A stretch of 64,000 bases of DNA from Fennellomyces sp. T-0311. Its lineage: Eukaryota > Mucoromycota > Mucoromycetes > Mucorales > Lichtheimiaceae. Position 1 is the stretch's first letter. Each line of letters starts with the position of its first letter. Position numbers and translations under genes: made by a program. Positions 47,761 through 59,519 of the stretch are shown piece after piece. Where the stretch lies: assembly GCA_025266875.1 (NCBI GenBank), contig JALLLT010000027.1:434001-498000 (forward strand), read 5' to 3'. A model generated the notes under the pieces. That model did not search any database. It saw only the letters and a program-made list of their open reading frames with translations, and was not told the origin of the DNA.

Positions 47761-49395
47761 TTATTTTATATAAAAGTTGTCAGTCTTTGAGGAAAGCTGT
47801 CCGAACATTCGATCCATAAATTCGTTGGCATTAACGGGCTTCTCGTAGTAATAATCAAAGTGTTTCAACAGGATAACACCGACCACTTTGTATGTAGACG
47901 TACCAGTGGATCTTTTCACCACGGGCGCAGCGTAGTTGTAATCGAAACCGACAGCTCTTCTGCCGCGCATTTTCCTTAGTGCAATGCGGAATACGACGCC
48001 TAGTACAATGCATTCGTCGCATTCTTCAGTTAACGATAACGATAATATCGGCGAGTTGAATGCGCTGTCGTGGTCTGGTATCCAGTAATGTGTAGCCACG
48101 CAGTCTGTTGCTTGCATCATGAATGACCGACTCTGATCGATTGCTGTTCGCTCATCGCCTGAATGGCCCGTGATTGCTTTGAGATATTTTTTCCACGCTT
48201 TCTTTTCGCGCTCATTGTTGCGATGGACATTGTGATCTTCGTATTGGATGGGTTGTATGGTATAGCTTCTGCACTCTATATGTAAGCGCATGTCATTGTC
48301 AATGCGGTAACCGTTATTTTGATCTACTGTGACATCAGTAATAGGGTGGCCCGAATGTAATCCATCAACGCCAGTCCAAGAAGGAAGGCCATACGAAGTC
48401 ATGGTTGTTGCATAGATTGACCGTCCATTGGGGTACACAGCCGAGCCAAAGCACATGAGGGATAGATTATGTTGGGCTAATCGTTTATAAAAGCTATTCA
48501 TTGCAGTCGGGACGTCGCTGTTATAATCAATGTCGATGGATACCATACCAGCAAGAATATTGGCCAAGGCAAAGATCTTATCAAGCTCCTTGGTGCTTGT
48601 CCGAATATGGGCATACCGTAAAACTTGGTTTACGCTTTTAACCTTTATGTCTTTGAAGCCGAGGAGAAAATCAGACAGATAATCTTTTTCCTTGATAATA
48701 TCGTTTTGTTGATGCTTCGCAAGAGACCAAAAGTGCGTATTCCGTCCAACGATCAAAATTCGCGTCGACATCATCAGCTCTTCGAGGGTCCAGCTCCGTT
48801 TCCACCATAGCGAGTGCTGCATTTGATAAACGGCTTTCCCTTTAGCCTTCGTATTTCCCCAATTTCGCTGCTTCTGGTCGAAATCTTGGAGATTGTCGAT
48901 AAAAATTTCCGGTACAAAGGCAAGTGTATAGAGTGCGTTGCTGTAAATGAGGTGCATTTGCTTGATTTCCCGGAGTTTCTCCACTTTGTTTTCCTGGTTG
49001 ATGCAGGTCTTGTCGTACCACAGGTAACTGATATCAAAATCTTTGCAAATTTGCTGGAGCAACTCATCGTATGTCACTTCATGGGTCACCATCGCTTCTT
49101 GCCGATTTCGGAGCAAGTTGGAAATCCGGTGTCGCTTTTCTTCTTCAGGTTTTATCACTCGATGATGGCCGTTGTCTACTAAGCCATACTCGCCGTCGTC
49201 CTTTTTATACATCTCGCCAGATTGCTCCCAGACGTACGACAAAGTGTGATAGCCGTGAGTAGCTTCTTTACCAGGAACTCTTTGCCAGTCTGAGACACGG
49301 ATGAGCCATGTGGGTCTGTATTCATTTTTGGCTGACTTGTACTTCGTGAAGCTTTTATCGGCCATTCGTTGCGGTGTGATGTACTCGATATACAT
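47761..49395 (-). CDS. HET-domain (heterokaryon-incompatibility type) protein
   Basis: A single uninterrupted exon encodes 544 residues from the first ATG (MYIEYITPQRMADK); the frame extends about 30 codons upstream without an ATG. HET hallmarks are in order: YHTLSYVWEQSG, then YLWYDKTCINQENKVEKLRE with IKQMHLIYSNALYTLAFVPE, then WWKRSWTLEELMMSTRILIV. These match the three conserved blocks of the family, normally LSYVWG, ..CINQ..EK..Q...IY..A and RGWTLQE. HET domains trigger growth arrest or cell death in fungal allorecognition and probably in immunity. The C-terminal half is not recognised and has no clear repeat or nucleotide-binding domain. The gene is intronless, unlike nearly all neighbours, and sits alone between gene-poor flanks, which would fit transfer, retroposition or a fast-evolving locus. 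Confidence 0.82.
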   Translation of the reverse strand: MYIEYITPQRMADKSFTKYKSAKNEYRPTWLIRVSDWQRVPGKEATHGYHTLSYVWEQSGEMYKKDDGEYGLVDNGHHRVIKPEEEKRHRISNLLRNRQEAMVTHEVTYDELLQQICKDFDISYLWYDKTCINQENKVEKLREIKQMHLIYSNALYTLAFVPEIFIDNLQDFDQKQRNWGNTKAKGKAVYQMQHSLWWKRSWTLEELMMSTRILIVGRNTHFWSLAKHQQNDIIKEKDYLSDFLLGFKDIKVKSVNQVLRYAHIRTSTKELDKIFALANILAGMVSIDIDYNSDVPTAMNSFYKRLAQHNLSLMCFGSAVYPNGRSIYATTMTSYGLPSWTGVDGLHSGHPITDVTVDQNNGYRIDNDMRLHIECRSYTIQPIQYEDHNVHRNNEREKKAWKKYLKAITGHSGDERTAIDQSRSFMMQATDCVATHYWIPDHDSAFNSPILSLSLTEECDECIVLGVVFRIALRKMRGRRAVGFDYNYAAPVVKRSTGTSTYKVVGVILLKHFDYYYEKPVNANEFMDRMFGQLSSKTDNFYIK

Positions 49396-50174
49396 TTTTG
49401 CAAGCCCTTTGGCGCGAAGATGACGTTTGCTGTATGGCAAAACTATACGTTTCTCTGTTCGTATTATAAAAACATGCCGCTCCAAATTTGAACCGGCGTA
49501 CTTACTTTAGAATCGTAAAGTTAGGATGACCTTTGTTAAAGAATATGGAAACGGAAAGAGATGTGAAAGAAGTGAAGCCTGTGGAATACATGACCCATGT
49601 GTATGTTGTGGCACAGTGTAACATTCGCAGCCGAGCCTCAACTTTATTTAATAACCTTAGCAGCAAATGCCCAAATGTTATGTGCTATGTGAGGAAGCTT
49701 TTCTATTGTTGCTCCAGTTTCTTTGCTATTAGAAGTGCAATCATACATAGAGACAATTCAAAGTCATAAGTAATACCATAGCTGCAGATCTATATGTATA
49801 TCTATTGTGTAGAAAAAGTTATTACGGGTGGTGTTATTGAGCTGCAGTCGATTAATGATGCGGTACTACGTTTATTAGGTAGTGGATCATACGCCGCCGT
49901 AGAGACGTCTGGTGTAATACAAACACGGAGGAGTATACTATGGACAATTCTGGTAATACTTTGCGACAGTTTATGCACGTGTTATAAGACAAGTAATTGC
50001 TTATCGACGAGGACTTGCTTCTAGGACCTGTGTTCAATCGAATTCTGTAAAAATGAAGCAGCGGCATCCACCTTGCCAATTTTCATTCCCAGTTGTTTCG
50101 AGTTTTCCGGCAAGCTGTTCTTCGCGACCCACCGGCCAGTCAATCAACACGACTCTCCTTTAAAATCGACGTCA
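49396..50174. other. Divergent region between HET gene and INTS3
   Basis: The two starts face away from each other. No coding segment seen; probably both promoters and 5' UTRs. Confidence 0.45.
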
Positions 50175-53100
50175 ATGGAATCGAGGGTTTCCAGATTGTA
50201 CGATCTTGAAGAGATCGATATAGAGGATGAGTTGGAAGTGGTACGATCCAAATGAAAGACACTGAGAAAAAAGCCGCCATTTACTGATTAAAAGTAGGAA
50301 CTTGCACAACACTTTGCGACGTATCGCGATGCCATCTTTGGCAAAACTGAAATCGAACTACACAACTATTTGCAAGAAAAGGCACGCAAAAGCGATCGTG
50401 TTGAGGAGAAAAATGGTAGTAGACTGACTGATTCTATTAGGCGTCGCAAAGTAGACAAGATTATACAGAGATCGCGTCGGCTTTGCTCTACGGCATTCTG
50501 ACAGAACCTGAAAAAGCACGGACAGTAAGCTGAATGAAGAAGAAAAGAGGGGGGGAGGGAAGTAACCCCTCCTTTTTTTAATGGAAAACTTCAAACTTAT
50601 ATGCGCCGGGAGCATTTTCAATGCCTCAGTTTCGTCAACCGTGATCATTTTGCAGCTGTTCTAACCAAGCTGCAACCCATTGCCTTCACCATAAAGTTTC
50701 AAATCATGAATGGTCGAACTAAAGAGCAGGTGTGTTGTGAGAGATCTCTCCTGTTGCTCTGTTCTGACGTTTAAGATATATGTATATAGATGCTTTGGTT
50801 CATCAACGAGTTGACCAGTTTGAATGTGCAAAACGTTGATCCGATTTATGTGGGGCTGCTTCGTCAGATTCGCAGCGGCGATCTGAGCCCAGCCAATACC
50901 ACCTTCTGTTATCAGATATTAAAGCTTCTGGAGGCCCACAGAGGGTGGCTAGACATGTATCCGCGTGTCATAGCAACCGCCGTATATACTTATTTGCGAA
51001 TGATTACCGAGCATCGACAGAACCAATTCCAAACACTGCAACAACGCGAAATCAGATTCATGATAAGCTTGTTGAGAAGCAAGGCAAGTTCTTCCATGCG
51101 TATTCACCAATCACACACAGCAACTCACACTAAAGCAGTGGCTTGCATGCTGCATGATAGGTCGTGATCTTGTTCGTTTATTGCAAGATGTTGCATCTAT
51201 ACCCGAATTTGCACAACTGTGGAACGAAGTCTTGAATGACCCACAAAAGTTAGCTCCTACGTTTAAAGGTATCGATCGCAATACATGCAGAGCAGCCATC
51301 GCCTGACATAGCCTATCTCAAAAGGCGTACATTCCTTACTCCAGACACCTACCCCACGTGAATATTTACGGAGCCGATTAACGCCAGACATGGAAGTGAA
51401 GCTTTTATTCATTCTCCAGAATGTTAGTCATTCGTGGATGAAATCAACCTTGATGTTACTTACAATCGACTATTGCAGCTGCGGATCAATCAATACCAGC
51501 GCAACCTGGGTTGGTTCATCCAACGATTCTTATCACAATCCGATGCATTTTACACCGACATCATCCGATATCTGGTTGCCGGATGGTATCCATCCAATCA
51601 AATATTACAAAGTGATATTGTGCCACGATATGTGATCATTGGAAGCATGCTGAGAGCTATCAAGGTACCGTCTTATAATATGTGCACTTGCGTTCGCTGA
51701 CAGTTTACTATAGAACCCGGTCATTGCCGCGAATGTGCGACTTGCTCTTATCTTCGACTGGTTATTTTTCACTCCTACCGATAATATCATGTTCATAGGT
51801 AAATTAGATGATGCTGCTGCGATGTACCCTATTAAAAGTTTATTTTAGAACCTTCCATGTTACTGATGGAGCGATCCGCCGAGCGGTATCCATACATCAC
51901 TGCTGTTACTATGGAGTTTCTTCGATATAGCGTCGACGAATACTTCCCTCCAATGCGGGATTACATGGCAAAGTGTGTTGCAACGGGTATGCGAATCATG
52001 CTTGATAAAGGCGTTATACGGTAATGCGAAAACGTCTCCCGCACCGATTCCATACTAAAACATGTTTTTAGGAACTTGATGCCCATTTACAACTGTCCCT
52101 CCATCGACGATACCACACGCGAAAATATGCAAGCTTTATTTTCAGAATTTATCGTCAAGGATTCTGGAAATGCACCATTACCGCGTATGCCTTCGTCGGT
52201 TTCAATGGCCCCGCCACCGTTTGCGACACCTTCGCCCACTCTGGGTTCGTCCAACGCCGAAACGCCTCCACCAAAAGCACTCAATGGCGAGGACGGCGAG
52301 ATCGTGGATCAACATCCAATGGAGGACGATGATGTGGATCGGTACCTGTATGGTGAAACTGGTAAGTGCCACGGTAAACAGGGAGCATGGGCGTGTTCAT
52401 CAAACCCATTTCAAGGTGGAGAAGAATCAGCCAATACGGCGACGGAGACGGAGACAGAAACGGAAAAGGAAAGCGATGGAGATGCAATCATGGATAATGG
52501 AACCGATGCGGAGGAAGAACCCACACAGCCTCCAGTTGTGCATACGCCGGCAACAGAGATGGTGATAGACGATGAACCGGAACCTCCAGTAGCAGCACCT
52601 AAAGGCATCGAATCAAATCAATCGTATTGGCTTTTCGGCGACTCATTCAATCGATTCAAGTCGGCGTGCACTGCAGTTCTGGAAATGCATAAAGAGCAAG
52701 AGGAAGTGATATTACAAATGGCAATCGCCAAACGAAGCCTCAAAGAGATATTATCTGTATACTTACGCATGGGGATCCCTGGTGAGACGCTGGCGTCAAG
52801 CATAGGACCACCCATCTGTGATATTGCTGTTCAGTTCTTCCTCCAACATCAACCTTCAGTTACAAACGATATGGATCTCGATACTGTGATCAATGACACC
52901 GCAACAGACACGTTCGATGTGTTGATGACGACATTATGGCATTCGGAGGAGCATAGGGATAAAATGGTTGATTTAATTGGGTCGATGACACAGCATTGTA
53001 AAAAGAGTCGTAATGTGGTCGGGATGCGGTGGTGGTCTCATGTTGCAGGGTAATCTTTACGGTTTGTTGCCAAGCGATTGTTGACTAAAATCAAACCGGT

Positions 53101-54012
53101 AGACGTGCTGCTGAAGGAACGAGAGATTGGATGCCGAATATAGTTAAAGCCTACAAGGCATTTGTGTCACTTGGATATCCCGATGATCCGATCGAACAGT
53201 GCTTGACACGCGATCTGCAGGTAACACAAGCGGGGTGTGTCTCTGCGCATGAAATTCCAACATGGGTTTATGTAGCTTCTTGCGGAGCAAAACCTCACTT
53301 CTTTCCACATTGTCGTGCTGTTACTGTATCAGTATATGCCTGCGCAGACAGTTGGCAACACGGAGCTTCTGAAACTGCTCATTATGCTCATTCTACCAAA
53401 CCAGATGGGCCAGCTAATCACTCTATTGCGATCCGGATTGCTTCGTGTCTATGGTGAATCGATCGACATGGATTTTCTCGGTAAGACACGGAATGAATGT
53501 CATGGATAGATTGTTTACTAAAACGAGGCTGGTGCAGTATCAACATTCAATTTGGACGCATATGAAACTGCATGTGCATGGCAAATCCTCGTTGCTGAGC
53601 TACAAGGTCGTCAGGAACGTACTGAACACTTCATGAACATGCCTGATACCATTTCGTTACTGCAAGCGCATCGTAAGAAAGATATTGTATTCGCACTTGC
53701 AAGAATTCATCTTTTTTTTATTCATTGGCAATAGCACTCGATGAAATCACCCCACACCTCTTATCACTTTTCTCTGCAGCCCAACCTACACCAACGCTCC
53801 TTGAGGCTGCGCTTCAAGTAATACCAAGTGCCAACGCGACACGCGACAAGATTCAACTGATCATGACGGCAATGATTGATTGGAAACAGCAACGAAAATC
53901 ATCAGCAGCACTTGAAAAGTCGATGCAGTCTGTTCTGGATATTGTCGAAGCGCAAAGCATGAATGATGAGACTACGCGACAATTGGCACGGCAATTGTCG
54001 ACTCTGCAATAG
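50175..54012 (+). CDS. INTS3: Integrator complex subunit 3 homologue
   Basis: INTS3 is a helical-repeat subunit of Integrator, which cleaves nascent RNA and ends paused transcription, and is the scaffold of the SOSS single-strand-DNA repair complex. Sixteen exons (first 50175-50240, last 53735-54012) give 994 residues, near the metazoan size of about 1,040. Family signatures in order: [108 protein letters not shown], a disordered acidic Pro/Thr-rich insert (residues about 505-610), [12 protein letters not shown], and the C-terminal [15 protein letters not shown] and [14 protein letters not shown]. The intron at 51084-51135 has a GC donor, needed to join RSK to [11 protein letters not shown]. 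The intron at 50400-50440 is only 41 bp and its donor is the least certain. It meets MAM3 tail to tail with 59 bp between. Confidence 0.92.
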
Positions 54013-54071
54013 TAAAGAAAAAAATAATATATGTACACACACAGAGATCACAAAGAAAAAACTAGTTCTGT

Positions 54072-56033
54072 TTACTTCCTTTTGCCACTCTCGCTGCGAT
54101 TTTCATCACCCTCGTCGCCATTGATGGTCCCGTATCCACGCATCTTTCCTTCGATCGGTGACGTCGCGTCGGGTGCTGATCGTGTGTTGTCGCGCGGTAA
54201 TAACGCTGGTGAATTTTTGGGGTTGGTATGCGCTATGCTGCGACTTGTCATTTCTTGACGCCGATGTGCCAATTGAACCGTGCTGTTGGTGCGCACGATT
54301 TGCAGCAGCGGCTGCAACTCTGGAGGTGGAGGCTGTGCTTTTCGTCGAGTCACTTTGATTTTGTTGTGCACTGAAATATCCGTTAAATGACGTGTCATTG
54401 AGTGCTTGCTTAACTTACCATCGACGTAGACATCGGTCTCATCGATAATTTCCTAAGCCAATTTGAGCTGGATGCACTTTTCTTTTTTTCCAAACTTCAA
54501 GTTACTGACCTCTCCAATCAATTCTTCAATGACGTCTTCTAGCGTGATCACACCCATAGCACCGCCCTTTTCACCTGGATTTCCGGACACCAAAGCCATA
54601 TGGCCTATGCAAAATGCGTTAGAAACGCCCGCCTATGGAAGAAGAGAAAAAAAAAGGAAGCTTACTTCGCCCTTCTTGGAAGAAATTTAAAATGTCCAGG
54701 CAACTCGTGTCGGGCGATGTCTCGGGCAACGGACTGAGCTGAAAGTGGCTGACAGGCTGTTCATCTTCGGTATCGTACGTAATAAGTTTCTTGACAAGCA
54801 GCATGCCGATGAAATTCGACTTGTCGTCCGCTGCATGGATGGGGATGCGGGAGTAGCCGGCGAACAGAATCTAAGCGTTGGTTACGTTCATCGTCCACTT
54901 GCACTTCCCCATCTTACCTTATCTACGGTCTGCTTGTCCATAATGTCGTCGACCGACATGGTAAACACGTCTTCGATGGGTGTCATGACTCGAGACACTG
55001 GTTTGGCTCGCAAGTCAAGCACAGATCCGATAATTAGCTAAACATGCGCTTAGTGCCACTGTACAGAGGGAATGCGCGCGAATGACCCGCCATACCACTT
55101 CATCTTCTGTTAATCCCTCAGCGTCCTGACCGTCGTTTTGATGGAGCGACACCAGGGTCTTGAGGCCTTTTGTCCACGATAAGCAACGATAATGATGGAT
55201 GGGTGATCGACTTGCCTGCTTTCTTGTATACGGTTCCGTGTGATTCGCCGAGAAAGTAATCCAGGGTTAATGCCGTGGGATAGGCGACAGGATACATTAG
55301 GTACATGAGGACTAGGACCAGGCTAATAAACAAATAATTGAGCCTCCTTGAATTTTCGTTGCTCTGGATGTCTCCTTACACCGAACACTTTGCGCCAATG
55401 GCCAATCCGTGGCGTACACATACCGCTATCAGCCCGTTAATACGCCCCCTTTTTTCCTTCATTAATGAGCAACTTACACTGGGGAATTACTCTATAAAGT
55501 TAAAATGTCAATAAGGAGAAAGGGCAAAAGTGGACGGGCCAGAACGTACTCTCCAAAGATGACGATCAGCGCTGTCGAAATCAAGATAGCTTGCCATCCA
55601 CCACCTAGCACCGAGTCGAGGATAATTGGAAGCGTCTCGTTGACAATGACATTGGACAGCAGCAGCGTAACGAGGACCCAATGTTTTCCGCGATCCAAGA
55701 GCCGCAATACCTTCCGGGCGTTTTTGCGTTCTTTGTCCGTGCCAGACTCAACCATCACATGCAGGTTGGTTTGATCCAGACCCATAAGTCCCAGCGTAAG
55801 GCCTGTATCTGTGAGTCTTGGGAATAAAGCGACCGATGGGTTGATATACCTGCAAAGACACCACCCAAGAGGACGAGCACAATAATAGCTGTCATACGAA
55901 GGAAAAATTCAGGTGACCAGTAATACGACTTTGGACCGTCCTCCATGAGCGGAATGAGCGGCGAGGCCTTTATGAATGAGGACAGGAATACGGATGCCCA
56001 GACGACATTGGCGCGTAAATGAAGATTGTGCAT
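54072..56033 (-). CDS. MAM3: CNNM/Mam3-type membrane protein (DUF21 plus CBS pair)
   Basis: Mam3 is the fungal member of the CNNM/CorC family, a vacuolar membrane protein tied to metal (Mn, Mg) handling. Eleven exons give 475 residues. A hydrophobic, signal-like N-terminus ([20 protein letters not shown]) leads to the DUF21 membrane domain: [62 protein letters not shown], and [15 protein letters not shown]. Two CBS motifs follow: [18 protein letters not shown] with [20 protein letters not shown], and [20 protein letters not shown]. The tail is disordered. An ATG 15 codons upstream (56078) is possible. Exon 3 (55478-55491) is a 14-nt microexon supplying V-I-P-Q and one base of the next codon. 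The intron at 55167-55215 starts with GC. Similarity to yeast Mam3 is close along the whole membrane and CBS part. Confidence 0.93.
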
Positions 56034-56422
56034 TGGTTGCTGAAACTGGGAAAGAAAGGTGTCGAAAATCTTTTTCATGTTTCATGCAGCAAAAAGAATA
56101 CGGTTGCACGAGGCCAGTGCTCGAAATGGAAGCTTCCGTTGTATTACATACAATTGGATGCTTTCTTATCTCTCAATTCATGTTCTGGCTGCTCAACCGC
56201 TCGGTAATCGGTTAGTTTCTTCAATTCTCCTCTAGTACACTTGCTATTGCAACCAAGACGAACGCCAGGGGTGCCTAATGAAACATGGGGGGGTGGGGTT
56301 GCCAAGCATGAACCTGGATAACCAGGCATCTGCCAAAGTTACTTGTCGATTGAAAAAAATAGTACTTTCTTGGTCTATAACGTAGAGATATAATTACTAT
56401 TATTTTTGGATTGGGGGAATGT

Positions 56423-58995
56423 CTAGTTTTGGGCCTTGGCCTGGAGTCTCTTGGTTTCTTCAGGCGTGAACTTCAGCATCATTGTTAAGACAGGGATAAG
56501 TTGCGCCTACCAAGCAAATCATTAGAATCGCTTTCCAAACGTCAACACATACAATCAGCTTACTCTAGTGGATTTCGATTCAAGGAACTTTAGAATGACG
56601 TTCCGCAGGTACTCGACGTTGATCTGCTCATCTTTCGATCGTGGCGGGGATGGTGGATTTACAGTGGGTGGTGAGGATGGGTGGGGTGTGTTGCTTACAG
56701 GTACTGCTGTGCTAGGCGATTGGGGTCGCGGTGAAGGGGCCGGGGATGCAGCTGTTCGTGACAGCTTGCGAACCTCGTCTTTGAGTGTTTTGTTGAGGGT
56801 TTTCAAATGTCCCTCACGCACTTTAATATTCTCTAACTCTCGGCTTTGACTCTCCATGGACTTTTGAGCTTCATCCCGTGCCTCTCGCAGTCCATTCTAA
56901 ATAATATCATCAGCATGAGTCAAGCAACAGTTGCGCCATCTACTGGAAACCTTACCATATCGGATTGAAGCTTTTGGGCATCCTGCTCACTCTTATTGAG
57001 ATCGCCTTCAAGCTCATCTATCCGTTGGATGAGAATCTCCTTATCGCTTTCCAAAACATCGACATCTTTGGACTTGATCTCGAATTCCTCCCGCAACGTC
57101 TTCAATTGCTCCTCGAATTCTTGAATTTGACGTTTCAAATCATCCACTTCGCCTTGCTTTTCCTTCGTTGCCTCTTGTACGGCTTGCACCTTGGCTGATG
57201 CCTGCTCCAAATCCCGAGCCAACGACTGCTTCTCCTTTTGACATTTCACCTTGTGAGCATCAAACTCTCGCTTCGTCTCCTCCACCATCCTTTGGTAATC
57301 TTCCAACGCGCTGATCTTTTCGTTGGATTCCTCCACCTGGCGTTCGCTCTCTTTCAAACGATGCTGGAGATCCTCGGCCATGCTTTGTGAGCTTTCAAAC
57401 TCGGCTTGCTTGATCTGGAGTTCGTCAAACATGCGGTTCTTTGCTTCCACAGCCTCCTTACGTTCCTTTTGCAGGATCGTGATTTCCGATTCCGTCGAAT
57501 GAAGTTTGCCGTTGAGTCGGTTGACCTCGGACTTGAGTTCACCTTCCTCGCTAAGCTGCTTTTTGAGTGCTGCTATCTCCTCTTGTGATTCAGTCTTTTC
57601 CTTCTCAAACTTCAAGATCTGTTTCTTGGTCTTGTTCAATACGCTGACGTATTTCTTGGACTTTTCTTCAAGATCCGTCTGCGTCGCTCGCATCGTTTCA
57701 ATCTCCTTTCGGGTAGTATCCATCTCGACGTCCCGTTCGTTCAGCATCTCCTTGGCAACCTTAGTAGACTCGTTGGCGTCTTTGAGCTTGCCGTTCAAAT
57801 TCTTGATAAGCGCCTGCGCGTCTGCTAATTGTTTCAGAGCCTCGTCTTTCTCGCTCTCATATTCGCTTATGCTCTTTACGGCCGTCTCGAGTTCCTTCGT
57901 CTTTTCATCCATGGCCCGTTGGAGATCGTTCAATTCTGCGTTCACCTTGAGGTACTTTTCTTCGGATTCACTGGTTTGCTGTTTATATTCATCCAATTGC
58001 TTCGTTATTTCATCCATATGTTCATCCGCAGCTTTGATTCTTTTCGTGGCTTCAGCAGTTTCTTCGATGTGTGTCTTTATCTCCTTTTGCATCTCGTCGA
58101 CCATCGCATCAGCTTTATCCGCACGTTCCGTTTCTGCCTTCAACTCGTCGTTCAGTTTCTGCATATCGTCTTCCGAGAACTTGTTGTTGGCAGCCGTAGC
58201 TTTGACCGTCTCGAGTTCGTCTTTAAGTTTCTGGATATCGTTTTCGTAATTCTGCAATTTCGTTTCGGCAGCAGCAGCTTGCTCCTTGGCTGCTTTGAGC
58301 TGGTCGTTCAATTGGTTATTGTTGTTCTTTAACTTGGTCTCAGCTGCAGCAGCCTGTTCCTTGGTGGCCTTCAACTGGTCCTTCAACTTTTGTATATCGG
58401 TTTCGCGATCCAACAGCTTTTGTTCTGCAGCAGCAGCTTGTTCCTTGACTGTCTCCAATTCGTCCTTTAATTTCTGCACATCTCGTAGCTGTGTTTCGGC
58501 AGTAGCGGCTTTGACCGACTTTAACTCGTCCTTTAACTTTTGCGCATGGTTCTCGCGATCCAGCAGCTTACTTTCTGCAGCGGCTGCTTGTTCCTTGACT
58601 GTATTGAGTTCTGTTTCGAGTTTGGCAATGGTGTCTTTTTTGAGAGAGCTGATTTCGGTATTGGCCGTGTCGAGTTTTGTCGTCAGTTCGTTTACGAGTT
58701 GTGATTGTTGATCGACTTTGCGTTCGGCGTCGTCGGCTTTGTTCATGAAGTGCAAAAGACTCTTTTTTGATTCTTCTTTTTCAAGTAAGAGTTCTTCTAC
58801 TTGATTTTTGAGTGATGCCACGCCGGTTTTTTGCGCCATCTCCTCCTTTTCGTCCGAGATCACCTTGATCTTTTCAACAAGGCCACGCATCACCCCTCGT
58901 TCGCGCTCCATCTCCTTTTCTCGCGACTGGACCACTTCGTTGAGCTCCTTTTTCAACCGAATAATTTCCTCCTCTTGAGTACTATGCTCGGACAT
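56423..58995 (-). CDS. GRIP-domain golgin (coiled-coil tether)
   Basis: Golgins of this class are long coiled coils tethered to the trans-Golgi by Arl1-GTP, where they capture vesicles. Three exons (58995-56956, 56896-56564, 56506-56423) give 818 residues. Residues 1 to about 680 are almost continuous heptads. They include an internal set of near-repeats around QKLKDELETVKEQAAAAE..LLDRE, about seven copies at roughly 58190-58640. A Pro/Ser linker follows, then the C-terminal GRIP domain NVEYLRNVILKFLESKSTR plus LIPVLTMMLKFTPEE. The conserved Tyr of GRIP, needed for Arl1 binding, is present. In yeast the equivalent is Imh1. The GRIP domain is split by the last intron. The identity as a GRIP golgin is firm; one-to-one orthology is not. 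Confidence 0.92.
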
Positions 58996-59519
58996 GGTGC
59001 ATCATGTAATTGGAAAGAAAAAGAGACTATTGTGAAAAAGTCACGAGTACGCGCGCATGGTTTTATTTTTAAAGGCCATTCATTCCTATCTCTCTTTTCA
59101 AATCCGTATTAAGAACCTATCTATATATCACTTTGATCATCTGGTTTGCCTCCCCTTAGCTACAAATGGATGCACTCTACGGATTCTCCTTCTTCTCTGC
59201 CTTTGCCACGTTATTTAATAAGCGCTTAAAAGGGATTTCCTTGGAGTACAGTGACACGAGCTCTATGTCTACTGGATGAGCTGATGTATATTTGCCATAG
59301 TCGTGCTAGCTTTATATATTATTGAGAACAGGTGCTTGGTCATAGGTACAACGTATATCGGTTGTCATGGGATTGCCGTGGCAACACTCTTGACAACGCA
59401 TGGGACGTGGCACGTGATAGGTTAGAGCATCAGCAACAACTATATTATGGATTTTTGATGATAGAGGAACAAAGACAACAAATGGAATAAAAAATGTAAC
59501 GATGGAGGAAATGCTTTGA
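58996..59519. other. Intergenic region between golgin start and PDS5 end
   Basis: Both flanking genes are on the minus strand. It contains the golgin promoter and the PDS5 3' UTR. No gene seen. Confidence 0.5.

Noticed and set aside
57506..58711. Long plus-strand Phe/Ser/Leu-rich frames
   Set aside because: Shadows of the Glu/Lys/Gln-rich golgin coiled coil on the minus strand.
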